This document shows positions 42,278-51,678 of a DNA stretch of 64,000 nucleotides, in pieces; within the stretch, counting starts at the first letter, position 1; the number at the start of each line of letters is the position of its first letter. Origin of the DNA: UBA4416 sp043719555. Its GTDB lineage: Bacteria > Bacteroidota > Bacteroidia > B-17B0 > Aurantibacillaceae. A model generated the notes under the pieces. The model searched no databases. It was not told where the DNA came from and was given only the letters and a program-made list of their open reading frames with translations. The stretch spans positions 1-64,000 of the forward strand of contig JAYSTR010000085.1 of assembly GCA_043719555.1 (NCBI GenBank), in the 5' to 3' direction. Position numbers and translations under genes: made by a program.

Positions 42278-44905
42278 ATGGCAACAACAAAAAACAAATT
42301 TCGCGAAAAACCGATTGAAGAGTCTGTAATTACAGAAACCTCAAATCCAAATAATGATATTGAAGAAAAAATAACTTCCTCATCAAAAAATAAAACTAAA
42401 TCAGCTAAACCTGATAAAAAAAGTGAAACCAAAGCAACTGAAAACGCTAATAAAATTAGTCTTTTACAACGTTGGAATAAAACTCTAGAGATTTATAATA
42501 ATGAACGTACTCAAAAAATAATTGGGTTATTATTAATTTTAGCAGGAGTGTATCTATGCATCGCATTGGTTTCATATATTTTTACATGGGATAAAGATCA
42601 GGATAAAGTTCTGGGGCCTTTATCTGAATTATTTGCAATTGAAACCAAAGTTTACAATTGGTTAGGAAAGTTTGGAGCCTTAGTTTCGCATTTATTTATG
42701 TATAAATGGTTTGGTGTTTCGTCATTTATTTTAGTACCAGTGTTTGTTGTTTATGGCGTTCAAAAATTATTGATTAAACAAATTACTAAGCCATCATCGT
42801 TTAATGCTAAATGGTTATTTGTAATGGTGTGGGCTAGTTTAACTTTAGCATTCTTTTTTCACGATAAATTATTTTATTTAGGTGGCGGTTATGGTTATGT
42901 ATTAAATCAGCAAATTTCTAATTATGTTGGTAACATTGGCACGTTAGCCATATTAGCATTTACAATGTTGGGCTTTTTAGTGTTAAGTATCAACTTAAAT
43001 TTTAATGTTAAAAAAGATGTAATTCCTAATTTAGATGATGAACACATTATTGAAAACGAATTAAATCCGAATCAAAATACCATTAACCCAAATGCATCTA
43101 CGGTTTATGATACAACTCAAGAACCTGTTTTAAGTAAAGACGAAGAAACGGAGTTACTAAATTTTGAAGTTATATCAAGTAAAGATGAACCTTTAGCAGA
43201 AGCTGTTCCGCTTACTGATACTATTCCGTTAGATATTACACCCTCACCTGTTCAGGAAAATAAAGATTTACAGTTTGAAATTAATAATCCATCGACCGAT
43301 GAAATTATTACGGAACCGGCTTTTGTTAAAGAAGAACCAAAAGGTGATACCATTACTTTAGATGATGAATTAAAAGCTTCGCAATTAGTAGAGCGTTTTG
43401 GGCAATATGATCCAACGTTGGATTTAGGAGAATATAAATTTCCGAGTTCAGATTTATTAATTGATTATGGTACAGGCAATGCCAAAGTAAGTAACGAAGA
43501 GTTAAATGCTAATAAAGATAGAATTGTTAGTACACTTAAAAATTACGGAATTGAAATTGATAAAATATCTGCAACGGTAGGGCCAACTGTTACCTTATAT
43601 GAAATTGTTCCAGCAGCTGGTGTGCGTATTTCTAAAATTAAAAATTTAGAAGATGATATTGCTTTAAGTTTAGCTGCTCTTGGTATTCGCATTATTGCGC
43701 CTATTCCAGGTCGTGGAACCATTGGTATTGAAGTGCCAAACCAAACACCTGAAATTGTACCAATGCGAAATATTATTGCATCCGAAAAATTTCAGAACAC
43801 CACACACGACTTACCAATCGCTTTAGGTAAATTAATTAATAACGAAATTTTTATTGCCGATTTAGCTAAGATGCCCCATTTATTAATGGCAGGAGCTACA
43901 GGTCAAGGGAAATCAGTTGGTTTAAATGCCGTGTTGGTTTCCTTATTATATAAAAAGCATCCAGCACAAATTAAATTTGTGTTAGTTGATCCTAAAAAAG
44001 TAGAGTTAACACTATTCAATAAAATTGAGCGTCATTTTTTAGCTAAACTTCCAAACTCCGAAGATGCTATTATTACTGATAACACTAAGGTTGTACATAC
44101 TTTAAATAGTTTGTGTATAGAAATGGATAACCGTTATGCGTTATTACAAGATGCGCAAGTGCGAAACATTAAAGAGTATAATATTAAGTTTATCAATCGT
44201 AAATTAAACCCGAACGAAGGTCATAAATATTTACCATACATTGTTTTGGTTGTGGATGAGTTTGCCGATTTAATTATGACAGCCGGCAAAGAAGTAGAAA
44301 CACCGATTGCTCGTTTAGCACAGTTAGCACGAGCTATTGGTATCCATTTAATTATTGCTACACAGCGTCCATCGGTTAATATTATTACAGGAACAATTAA
44401 AGCCAATTTCCCGGCGCGTATTGCTTTCCGTGTTACAAGTAAAATTGATAGCCGTACTATTTTAGATTCGGGTGGGGCAGAGCAGTTAATAGGACGAGGA
44501 GATATGTTGTTAAGTACGGGTAATGATTTAATACGTATACAATGTGCTTTTGTTGATACACCTGAAGCAGAAAAAATAACAGAATTTATTGGTTCGCAAC
44601 GTGCTTATCCATCAGCCTTTTTATTACCCGAATATGTAGGCGAAGATGGATCGAGTGGAAAAGAGGAAGTTGATTTAAGTGAGCGTGATAAAATGTTTGA
44701 CGAAGCTGCAAAATTAGTGGTGCAATTTCAACAAGGTTCCGCTTCGTTTTTACAACGTAAATTAAAATTAGGTTATAACCGTGCAGGTCGTATTGTTGAT
44801 CAGTTAGAAGCCGCTGGAATTATTGGCCCATTTGAAGGTTCTAAAGCCCGTGAAGTACGTTGCAAAACAATGGAAGATTTGCATGAGATATTAAATAGAT
44901 TGTAA
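42278..44905 (+). CDS. ftsK: DNA translocase FtsK/SpoIIIE
   Basis: 875 residues. Charged N-terminal tail, four membrane helices (about 85-235), an acidic, low-complexity linker (about 250-370), then the motor. The motor shows LPHLLMAGATGQGKSVGLNAVL (Walker A near 540), LVDPKKVELTLF, VLVVDEFADLIM (Walker B), and ATQRPSVNIITGTIKANFP. The C-terminal winged-helix gamma domain (QQGSASFLQRKLKLGYNRAGRIVDQLEAAGIIGP) reads chromosome polarity sequences. It pumps DNA through the septum and supports dimer resolution. In Bacteroidota lolA often follows ftsK; here an unrelated exported hypothetical does. Confidence 0.97.
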   Translation: MATTKNKFREKPIEESVITETSNPNNDIEEKITSSSKNKTKSAKPDKKSETKATENANKISLLQRWNKTLEIYNNERTQKIIGLLLILAGVYLCIALVSYIFTWDKDQDKVLGPLSELFAIETKVYNWLGKFGALVSHLFMYKWFGVSSFILVPVFVVYGVQKLLIKQITKPSSFNAKWLFVMVWASLTLAFFFHDKLFYLGGGYGYVLNQQISNYVGNIGTLAILAFTMLGFLVLSINLNFNVKKDVIPNLDDEHIIENELNPNQNTINPNASTVYDTTQEPVLSKDEETELLNFEVISSKDEPLAEAVPLTDTIPLDITPSPVQENKDLQFEINNPSTDEIITEPAFVKEEPKGDTITLDDELKASQLVERFGQYDPTLDLGEYKFPSSDLLIDYGTGNAKVSNEELNANKDRIVSTLKNYGIEIDKISATVGPTVTLYEIVPAAGVRISKIKNLEDDIALSLAALGIRIIAPIPGRGTIGIEVPNQTPEIVPMRNIIASEKFQNTTHDLPIALGKLINNEIFIADLAKMPHLLMAGATGQGKSVGLNAVLVSLLYKKHPAQIKFVLVDPKKVELTLFNKIERHFLAKLPNSEDAIITDNTKVVHTLNSLCIEMDNRYALLQDAQVRNIKEYNIKFINRKLNPNEGHKYLPYIVLVVDEFADLIMTAGKEVETPIARLAQLARAIGIHLIIATQRPSVNIITGTIKANFPARIAFRVTSKIDSRTILDSGGAEQLIGRGDMLLSTGNDLIRIQCAFVDTPEAEKITEFIGSQRAYPSAFLLPEYVGEDGSSGKEEVDLSERDKMFDEAAKLVVQFQQGSASFLQRKLKLGYNRAGRIVDQLEAAGIIGPFEGSKAREVRCKTMEDLHEILNRL

Positions 44906-44913
44906 TAGATAAA

Positions 44914-45654
44914 ATGAAATTTTTATTATATATTTTATTGGTGTTTTTTAGTTCGAAGTTAATTTCACAAGATGAATTTATTGAGCGTTATGATAATAAA
45001 ATAACTGATTTTAGTTTAAAAATTAAAACGGTTACAAAAGATACACTAACTTATAAATCATTTGGCAAACTAAAAAAAATAGCGACCAAAGATATTTATT
45101 GTTATCGATACAAAGGAGACTATTGGCTTTATCCGGATTCGTTTTACAATAAATATGGTAGAGTTACCAATGGACATTTAGAATTAACATACAGGCGACC
45201 CGAAGTAATTTTAAGAAAATTTTATTTTGGAAAAGATGTGAAGAAAATTAAAAAACTACCCGATTATAAAGTCGTGTTTCATTTAGATTCTAATAAAACT
45301 AAAACCTTAAAAGATTATAGGCAAATTACGTTTAGTGTGATTGGAGATAGTTTACATGGAGTTTTTATCTGTAATTTATATAAAATTATGTTGGATACAT
45401 TAGTGATAAAAGCAGAATATGGTTACGACGGAAAAACAAAATATTGGAAAATTCCCTTTAATAAAATAAGTTACATTTTTTTTCAGACAGATGCGCAAAA
45501 AGCCCTGAAAATAACATCAGGTATAATTTTTGGTGCCTTAAGCATGGGTATTCATGCTCCTGGTATAATTCCATCTATAAATATTAACAACAAAATGGAT
45601 ATGAACTCATCCAAAAATTATGAGTTTATAAAGCGCGAAAAAATTGATTGGTAA
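44914..45654 (+). CDS. Hypothetical exported protein
   Basis: 246 residues with a signal peptide (MKFLLYILLVFFSSKLISQ). The mature protein is rich in Lys/Tyr and has beta-strand-like stretches (DTLTYKSFGKLKKIATKDIYCYRYKGDYWLYP) and a late hydrophobic segment (ITSGIIFGALSMGIHAPGIIP). Family not recognised. It starts 8 bases after the ftsK stop and is probably co-transcribed. It converges on the MFS gene with no gap. Confidence 0.6.
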   Translation: MKFLLYILLVFFSSKLISQDEFIERYDNKITDFSLKIKTVTKDTLTYKSFGKLKKIATKDIYCYRYKGDYWLYPDSFYNKYGRVTNGHLELTYRRPEVILRKFYFGKDVKKIKKLPDYKVVFHLDSNKTKTLKDYRQITFSVIGDSLHGVFICNLYKIMLDTLVIKAEYGYDGKTKYWKIPFNKISYIFFQTDAQKALKITSGIIFGALSMGIHAPGIIPSININNKMDMNSSKNYEFIKREKIDW

Positions 45655-46968
45655 TTAATGAAATTTCTTTTTTGCTAGTGGAATTAAGCAAATAAAACCT
45701 AAAATAAAAAAAGCAATCAGTGCTAAAATTGATGGTCTCATACCGCCCATTATTTGACTAATAATACCAAATGATACTGTTCCTAATATCATTCCTAGTT
45801 TTTCCATTACATCGTAAAAGCTAAAAAAGCTAGCACTATCATCAGTTTCTGGTAAAAATTTACTGTAAGTACTGCGCGATAAAGCTTGTATACCGCCCAT
45901 TACCAATCCAACTAAAAAGGCAACGATGTAAAAATGAGCAGGAGTTTTTACAATCAGATAGGTAAAGCAACAAATGAAAATCCAAATTAAAATAGATACC
46001 ATTAAGGATTTAATATTTCCAATAATGGTAGATAATTTTGAAAATAAAAAAGAACCGGCTATACCAACAAATTGTATAATTAAAATACTTACAATTAACG
46101 ACGTAGTTTTCGCTTTTTCGTTTTCCCAAGCTATTTCGTTACGAGCAAATAACACAGCTACAACCATAATGGTTTGCACACCCATATTATAAAAAAAGTA
46201 ACCTGATAAAAATTGCTTTAAATCGCCCATCGTTTTTATTTGACCAAACACATTTTTTAATTCTATAAATCCTTTAGAGAACAATCCTTTTTCTTTTGCC
46301 CCTGTGTGCTCATCGTGGTTTTTATTTGGTAAACGTTTAAACGTAATTTGTGCAAAACCCATCCACCAAAAACCAACTAATAAAAATGAATAGCGAGTAT
46401 ATTCCTTCCCGATTCCCATAATTATAGCTAAGCAAATAATTAATAATAATGAGCTACCAAAATAGCCTAAAGCAAAGCCTCGCGCACTTACCTTATCTTG
46501 GTTTTCCTCTGAAGCAATTTCGGGTAAATAGGAATTGTAATATACCAAACTGCCCCAAAAACCAATAGTTGCGGTAATAAATGGAATAAAACTTAACTCT
46601 AAATGATTTTTTGAAAAGAAAAATAATCCCATACAAGAAATAGAGCCTAAGTAGCAAAAAAATTGAAGGAAACGTTTTTTGTTTCCTAAAAAGTCAGCAA
46701 TACCACTTAATACAGGCGATATTAGTACTACGATAGATAAAGCAAACGCATACACAAATGAATAGATGTTTTGATTCTCGAATTGCATTCCCATAAATGT
46801 TACGGTATGGCTAATAATTTCGCCAGCTTCGTTTTTAGTAGCAGTAACTGCATCATAAAAATTGGGAAAAATTGCAGATGTAATAACCAAAGGAAAAACA
46901 GAGTTGGCCCAATCATAAAACGTCCAAGCTTTAATTAATTGTGCGTTATCTTTTTCAATTAAATTCAT
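45655..46968 (-). CDS. UMF1-type MFS transporter
   Basis: 437 residues, about twelve membrane helices. The opening KAWTFYDWANSVFPLVITSAIFPNFYDAV has the YDWANS signature of the UMF1 branch of the major facilitator superfamily (Atg22-like), and SEENQDKVSARGFALGYFGSSLLL and GGIQALSRSTYSKFLPETDDSASFFSFYDVMEKLG are the other conserved blocks. Substrate unknown; fungal Atg22 is a vacuolar amino acid effluxer, but bacterial members are not well defined. It starts 20 bases after the OmpA-family gene stop. Confidence 0.9.
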   Translation of the reverse strand: MNLIEKDNAQLIKAWTFYDWANSVFPLVITSAIFPNFYDAVTATKNEAGEIISHTVTFMGMQFENQNIYSFVYAFALSIVVLISPVLSGIADFLGNKKRFLQFFCYLGSISCMGLFFFSKNHLELSFIPFITATIGFWGSLVYYNSYLPEIASEENQDKVSARGFALGYFGSSLLLIICLAIIMGIGKEYTRYSFLLVGFWWMGFAQITFKRLPNKNHDEHTGAKEKGLFSKGFIELKNVFGQIKTMGDLKQFLSGYFFYNMGVQTIMVVAVLFARNEIAWENEKAKTTSLIVSILIIQFVGIAGSFLFSKLSTIIGNIKSLMVSILIWIFICCFTYLIVKTPAHFYIVAFLVGLVMGGIQALSRSTYSKFLPETDDSASFFSFYDVMEKLGMILGTVSFGIISQIMGGMRPSILALIAFFILGFICLIPLAKKKFH

Positions 46969-46988
46969 TTCTACTGTTATATTTATGG

Positions 46989-48077
46989 TTAATTAGCTTT
47001 TATAATCTCAAATTCTACACGTCGGTTTTTTTGTTTACCGTCCTCGGTTTCATTACTAGCAATAGGAAATTTATCGCCAAATCCTTTAAAATACATTTTA
47101 TTTTGAACACCTTTTTTAATAAGGTATTCAAATACCTCACGGGAGCGTTGCTCAGATAATTTTTGATTTTTATGTTTTGTACCTTGGTTGTCAGAATGCC
47201 CATTTATTTGTACCTCCATGTGTGGATTACGCATTAAATATTGAGCTAGTTTATTTAATTCTGCATAAGATTCTGGTAATAAATAATAGCGTGCATTTTC
47301 GAAGAAAATATTTTTTAAAGCAATTTTTTCACCAACTTTTACGTCACGTTTAACTTCTAAAACAGAGTCTTCTTCATTTACCGAAAAGGAACCAACAATT
47401 TCAACTTTTACTTTTTCAACGGGTTCTTTAAATTTAATAAGTGATACATCATCGATAAAATAATAGGCTTCCTTAAATCCAAACTTAAATTTATTAAGCC
47501 TAACCATATCCTTAGATACTTTAGGATGAAAATTACCAATGGTTAAATATTTTTCGCCTCCATCAGCTAAATATTTCCCCGATACTTTAAACCATTTATA
47601 ACCATTTATAAAACTACTTCCTTTTTTACTAATGGTATCTATTAGTGCTGTTTTAACAACATCGCCCTGACTTTTATAACCAAGTTTAGTAAATAATGCG
47701 CCAAACGATTTTAAACTCACATTACTCCAATAAGCAAATCTTACATACATTTCAAAATCGTAGGTTGTTCCTCTATGTAATTGTTCTGCAAATTTAACCT
47801 GAACAAATTCCTTATATTTTTTTTGGTAACGTAATCCGGCGTAGCAAGTACCGGTTCTTCCGCCTTTTTCTTTAGTTGTATCATTACTTAAAGTTTCTTG
47901 ATAGTAATCTACACTGGCAATTTGAGTCCAGGGAATAGCATTTTTAATATTTCCCGATTTTTTACGATAATTTTCAAAGCTTCCATTAGGTACAATATTT
48001 TTTTGAATTTCAACTGGTTCTTGGGCAAAACAAGCATTTGAAACTAAAATAAGTATATAAGTGGCTAAAAATCGCAT
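46989..48077 (-). CDS. OmpA-family outer-membrane protein
   Basis: About 362 residues from ATG 48077; an upstream extension to 48137 is rejected because MRFLATYILILVSNACFAQ is the signal peptide and the -7 promoter box lies inside the extension. The N-terminal domain (about 25-230; VPNGSFENYRKKSGNIKNAIPW, RTGTCYAGLRYQ, GGEKYLTIGNF) looks like a Bacteroidota carbohydrate-binding/gliding-associated-like domain. The C-terminal domain (about 250-362) is OmpA-like and binds peptidoglycan: YYLLPESYAELNKLAQYL, INGHSDNQGTKHKNQKLSEQRSREVFEYLI, DGKQKNRRVEFEII. Confidence 0.87.
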   Translation of the reverse strand: MRFLATYILILVSNACFAQEPVEIQKNIVPNGSFENYRKKSGNIKNAIPWTQIASVDYYQETLSNDTTKEKGGRTGTCYAGLRYQKKYKEFVQVKFAEQLHRGTTYDFEMYVRFAYWSNVSLKSFGALFTKLGYKSQGDVVKTALIDTISKKGSSFINGYKWFKVSGKYLADGGEKYLTIGNFHPKVSKDMVRLNKFKFGFKEAYYFIDDVSLIKFKEPVEKVKVEIVGSFSVNEEDSVLEVKRDVKVGEKIALKNIFFENARYYLLPESYAELNKLAQYLMRNPHMEVQINGHSDNQGTKHKNQKLSEQRSREVFEYLIKKGVQNKMYFKGFGDKFPIASNETEDGKQKNRRVEFEIIKAN

Positions 48078-48091
48078 AATATTGTAAGCAA

Positions 48092-48121
48092 CAAAATTAA
48101 ATTTTAACATTAAAACACAAA
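48092..48121 (-). promoter_or_regulatory. Promoter of the OmpA-family gene
   Basis: On the minus strand, -33 TTTG (48118-48121) and -7 TAATTTTG (48092-48099, exact TAnnTTTG) separated by 18 bases. The -7 box ends 15 bases before the ATG at 48077. Same spacing as the divergent rpsT promoter. Confidence 0.65.
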
Positions 48122-48136
48122 TATTTGTTATGAACA

Positions 48137-48166
48137 TTTGTTATAATAAAAAAAAGCGTATATTTG
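48137..48166 (+). promoter_or_regulatory. Promoter of rpsT
   Basis: -33 TTTG (48137-48140) and -7 TATATTTG (48159-48166, exact TAnnTTTG) separated by 18 bases; about 36 bases from the -7 box to ATG 48203. Confidence 0.7.
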
Positions 48167-48202
48167 CAATCCAAATTCAAAACAGATTAAAATTAAAATA
48201 GA

Positions 48203-48460
48203 ATGGCAAATCATAAGTCGGCAATAAAAAGAATTAGATCAAATGACGCAAAACGTTTATCAAATCGTTACTATGCGAAAACTACTCGTAATGCAGTAAA
48301 AAAATTACGCACTACAGATAGTAAAACAGAAGCAACAGCTTTATTACCAAAGGTAGTGGCAATGTTAGATAAATTAGCAAAGAAAAATGTTATTCATAAA
48401 AACAAAGCTTCTAACTTAAAATCTAAATTAGCTAAGAAGGTTTACGCATTAGCAAAATAG
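48203..48460 (+). CDS. rpsT: 30S ribosomal protein S20
   Basis: 85 residues, basic and helical: MANHKSAIKRIRSNDAKRLSNRYYAKTTRNAVKKL, then DKLAKKNVIHKNKASNLKSKLAKKVYAL. The N-terminal ANHKSAxKRIR block and the C-terminal IHKNKAxxxKSKLxKK block are diagnostic. S20 binds 16S rRNA early in 30S assembly. Standalone gene with its own promoter and terminator. Confidence 0.97.
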   Translation: MANHKSAIKRIRSNDAKRLSNRYYAKTTRNAVKKLRTTDSKTEATALLPKVVAMLDKLAKKNVIHKNKASNLKSKLAKKVYALAK

Positions 48461-48482
48461 TAAATTTGTATTTATTTTGAAA

Positions 48483-48509
48483 AATCTCACATAATTGTGA
48501 GATTTTTTT
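48483..48509 (+). terminator. Intrinsic terminator after rpsT
   Basis: Stem AATCTCACA / TGTGAGATT with a 4-base loop followed by seven T residues. Confidence 0.87.
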
Positions 48510-48550
48510 ATTTTATCTCATTTATTATTATGCTTTAACTAATATTTTTA

Positions 48551-48558
48551 TAATTTTG
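48551..48558 (+). promoter_or_regulatory. -7 promoter element for the TPR lipoprotein gene
   Basis: Exact TAnnTTTG match (TAATTTTG), 32 bases before ATG 48591; -33 box not clear. Confidence 0.45.
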
Positions 48559-48590
48559 TCGAACAATAATTAAACTTTTCAAAAACAGAT

Positions 48591-50330
48591 ATGACTACTA
48601 ACACTTTAAAAAATTTAACATTAGCAGTAGGTGCTTCAGCTATTTTAGTTGGATGTAACGGACTTGGTAAAATGATTAAAAAAGAAAAAACTATTACTTA
48701 TGATGTAAAACCAAATCCTTTAGAGATGCACGGTGACAGTATAAGATTTACAATTTCTGGAAAATACCCTGCAAAAGTGTTTGCTAAAAAAGCAACAGTT
48801 ACTGCAACTCCAGTTATTAAATATAACGGTGGTGAAAAATCATTAAAACCAGTTGTTTTAGTTGGTGATAAAGCTACAGGTAGTGGTCAAAAAATAAGTT
48901 ATGATAAAGGTGGTTCTTTTAACTATACATCTGAGCCAGTTGCTTATGATGCTGCCATGAAAGTTGCTACATTAGAGTTAAAAGCTCAAGGTGCAGTAAA
49001 AAGCAAAACTAAAGATTTTACGCCAGTAAAATTAGCAGATGGAACTGTTGTTACGCCTTTGTTAGTTCGTAATGATGAAAAAGCAATTTATGCTAAAGAT
49101 GCATTTGTAAAAACACAGCCAGCTAATCAAACAGCAAATATTTATTATTTAGTAAATAAATCCGACGTTCGTTCTTCTGAATTAAAAACTGACGAAGTAA
49201 AAAACGTAAACGATTTTATTATTAAAAATGCCTCTAATCCTTGGTATGAATTTAAAGATATTAGCGTATCGGCTTATGCATCACCAGATGGAGAAATGAG
49301 CCTAAACGAAAATTTAGCTAAAGATCGTGCAAAGTCTGGTTCTAAAGCTATTATGACTGAGTTCCGTAAAAATAAAGATAAGTCTTTATCTTTTGGTAAG
49401 GAAGAAGCATCTTATAAAACTCAAACAACAGCTGAAGACTGGGATGGTTTCAAATCTTTAATGGAGGCATCTTCTATTGCTGACAAAGATTTAATTTTAC
49501 GTGTATTAACTATGTATACCGATGGTGAGCAACGTGAAAAAGAAATAAAAAATTTATCAAAAACTTACACTGAAGTTTCTGAGAAAATTTTACCAAAATT
49601 ACGTCGTTCAGTAATTACTTTAAACGTAGATAAAAAATCTCGTACTGATGAGCAAATTACAAAATTATCTACTTCTGCACCTGATAGTTTATCTGTTGAA
49701 GAGATGTTGTATGCTGCTACATTATCTAATGATGTAAATAGTAAAGTTGCTATTTATCAAGCAGCAGAGCGTAAATACGCTAGCGATTGGAGAACTTCAA
49801 ATAACTTAGGCGCAGCATTATTAACTCAAAACAAAGTAACTGAAGCATCTGATGCATTTAACCGAGCTGAGAAAACAGCGAATGGTAATACAATTGTTAT
49901 GAATAACTTAGGTATTATTGCTTCTAAAGCAGGCGACCGTAAAAAAGCTATGGAATTATATGACAAAGCTAGCGGTGCAGGAAAAGAAGTATCTTATAAC
50001 AAAGGTATTTTAAGTGTACGTAATGGTCAGTATGGCGAAGCGGTTGGAAACTTTGGTGAATACAAAGGATTTAACAAAGCATTAGCTGAATTATTAAGTG
50101 GTAATACAGGTGCAGTTGCATCTACAATTAGCGATAGCAATGAAAAAGATATGGCTTTATCATTTTATTTAAAAGCTGTTGCTGCTGCTCGTGCTAGTAA
50201 TACTGCTGATGTTATTACTAATTTAAAATCTGCAATTGAAAAAGACGGTTCATTAAAAGCTATGGCTAAAGATGACGCTGAATTTATTAAATTACGTGAG
50301 AATGCTGATTTCAAAGCAATCGCTAACTAA
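48591..50330 (+). CDS. TPR-containing lipoprotein
   Basis: 579 residues. Signal peptide TLKNLTLAVGASAILVGC has a lipobox with Cys near residue 22. The N-terminal ~150 residues are beta-rich, with repeated YPAKVFAKKATVTATP- and VKLADGTVVTPLLVRNDE-like strands; a middle region resembles an OmpA-like fold (DISVSAYASPDGEMSLNENLAKDRAKSG); the C-terminal third (about 375-500) contains TPR-like helices (YAATLSNDVNSKVAIYQAAERKYASDWRTSNNLGAALLTQNKVTEASDAFNRAEK, NNLGIIASKAGDRKKAMELYDKA). Likely anchored in the outer or inner membrane facing the periplasm; role unknown. Confidence 0.75.
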   Translation: MTTNTLKNLTLAVGASAILVGCNGLGKMIKKEKTITYDVKPNPLEMHGDSIRFTISGKYPAKVFAKKATVTATPVIKYNGGEKSLKPVVLVGDKATGSGQKISYDKGGSFNYTSEPVAYDAAMKVATLELKAQGAVKSKTKDFTPVKLADGTVVTPLLVRNDEKAIYAKDAFVKTQPANQTANIYYLVNKSDVRSSELKTDEVKNVNDFIIKNASNPWYEFKDISVSAYASPDGEMSLNENLAKDRAKSGSKAIMTEFRKNKDKSLSFGKEEASYKTQTTAEDWDGFKSLMEASSIADKDLILRVLTMYTDGEQREKEIKNLSKTYTEVSEKILPKLRRSVITLNVDKKSRTDEQITKLSTSAPDSLSVEEMLYAATLSNDVNSKVAIYQAAERKYASDWRTSNNLGAALLTQNKVTEASDAFNRAEKTANGNTIVMNNLGIIASKAGDRKKAMELYDKASGAGKEVSYNKGILSVRNGQYGEAVGNFGEYKGFNKALAELLSGNTGAVASTISDSNEKDMALSFYLKAVAAARASNTADVITNLKSAIEKDGSLKAMAKDDAEFIKLRENADFKAIAN

Positions 50331-50356
50331 TTAGTAAAATAATATTTCTATAAAAA

Positions 50357-50388
50357 AAACTCTCTGAAAATTCAGAGAGTTTTTTTTT
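50357..50388 (+). terminator. Intrinsic terminator after the TPR lipoprotein gene
   Basis: Stem AACTCTCTGA / TCAGAGAGTT with a 4-base loop and a run of T residues. The remaining 50389-50536 gap shows no further signal. Confidence 0.88.
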
Positions 50389-50536
50389 GAGTAAAATTTG
50401 GTGAAATTTTACTTTGATTATATTACTTTTTAATTCGCTCAATACTATGATTATAGAACAATGAGTTGAAATTTACTTAGTGTGATAAGCCATATTAAGA
50501 ATGGGTTTTTAGAACGGAATCATATTTAGGTGAAAA

Positions 50537-50575
50537 ATAAAGAAGCCATCAATTATATTGATGGCTTCTTTATTA
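50537..50575 (-). terminator. Intrinsic terminator after mdh
   Basis: Long stem of about 18 bp, AAAGAAGCCATCAAT paired with ATTGATGGCTTCTTT, with flanking A/T tracts on both sides; serves the minus-strand mdh. Confidence 0.88.
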
Positions 50576-50594
50576 AAAATATAGTTTATAAAAA

Positions 50595-51536
50595 CTACGC
50601 TGGAGTTACTGTAGATAATACAGCATTCATATTTCTAACAGCTTCAGCAGATTTTGCAAATAATGCTTTTTCTTCGTCGTTTAAGTTGAAATCAACAATT
50701 TTTTCCCAACCTGTTTTGCCAACGATTACTGGAACACCGATACAAATATCTTTTTGTCCATATTCGCCCTCTAATTGAACGCAACAAGTAAATAATTTTT
50801 TCTGATCGTTAATGATACTATCAACTAAAGATGCTACTGATGCACCAGGAGCGTACCAAGCAGATGTGCCTAGCATACCAGTTAATGTTGCGCCACCAAC
50901 CATCGTATCAGCAGCAACTTTTTTCAAAGTATCAGCATCTAACATTTGTGAAGCAGGAACGCCATTATAAGTAGCTAAACGAGTTAAAGGAATCATTGTT
51001 GTATCTCCGTGTCCACCAATTACATAACCTTGTACGTCAGAAGCGGGAACATTTAATGCTTGAGATAAATAACATTTAAAACGGGCACTATCTAAAATAC
51101 CACCCATACCAATAATACGGTTTTTAGCTAATTTACTTTCTTTTAATGCTAAGTAGGTCATTGTATCCATTGGATTAGATACAACGATGATAATTGCATT
51201 TGGAGAGTGTTTTAAAACATTTTCTGTTACTGTTTTAACAATTCCTGCGTTAATTCCAATTAACTCTTCGCGAGTCATACCTGGTTTACGAGGAATACCA
51301 GATGTAATTACAACTACTTCAGACCCTGCTGTTTTAGCATAATCATTAGTACTACCACTAATACGAGTGTTAAAACCGTTTAATGTTGCTGTCTGCATTA
51401 AATCTAATGCTTTTCCTTCTGCGAAATTTTCTTTAATGTCAAGAATTACTACTTCGCTTGCGATACCTCTTACTGCAATATACTCTGCACAAGATGCGCC
51501 TACATTACCTGCGCCAATTACTGATACTTTGCTCAT
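50595..51536 (-). CDS. mdh: Malate dehydrogenase
   Basis: 313 residues, LDH-like malate dehydrogenase of the TCA cycle. Rossmann motif SVIGAGNVGASCAEYIA, substrate arginines in TSGIPRKPGMTREELIGIN, VVSNPMDTMTYLALKES, RIIGMGGILDSARFKCYLS, and the catalytic His in VIGGHGDTTMIPLTR. The second-position Gln/Met-type residue (here GIPRKPGM) supports malate over lactate as substrate. Monocistronic. Confidence 0.95.
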   Translation of the reverse strand: MSKVSVIGAGNVGASCAEYIAVRGIASEVVILDIKENFAEGKALDLMQTATLNGFNTRISGSTNDYAKTAGSEVVVITSGIPRKPGMTREELIGINAGIVKTVTENVLKHSPNAIIIVVSNPMDTMTYLALKESKLAKNRIIGMGGILDSARFKCYLSQALNVPASDVQGYVIGGHGDTTMIPLTRLATYNGVPASQMLDADTLKKVAADTMVGGATLTGMLGTSAWYAPGASVASLVDSIINDQKKLFTCCVQLEGEYGQKDICIGVPVIVGKTGWEKIVDFNLNDEEKALFAKSAEAVRNMNAVLSTVTPA

Positions 51537-51594
51537 TTGTTTATTGATTTTAGATTATTGATTATATATTTAATTTTTATTTTTTGTTAGTTTG

Positions 51595-51670
51595 AGCTCT
51601 CCCGATAAATATCGACATTAGAATGTTTAAAAACTTCCCAATCGACTCCGCTCAGGGCAACAAGTTTTAT
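51595..51670. repeat. Degenerate REP-like intergenic sequence
   Basis: Between gyrB and mdh, the segment CGACTCCGCTCAGGGCAA (about 51642-51660) resembles the TCGAnTnCGCTCAnnCTGACA-type motif seen also in the 31202-31280 repeat, and TCCCGATAAATATCGA is a short near-palindrome. Resemblance only. Confidence 0.35.
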
Positions 51671-51678
51671 AATATTTA

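Noticed and set aside
48078..48137. Extension of the OmpA-family protein to an upstream ATG at 48137
   Set aside because: It would place the signal peptide 20 residues inside and put the exact -7 promoter box within the coding region.
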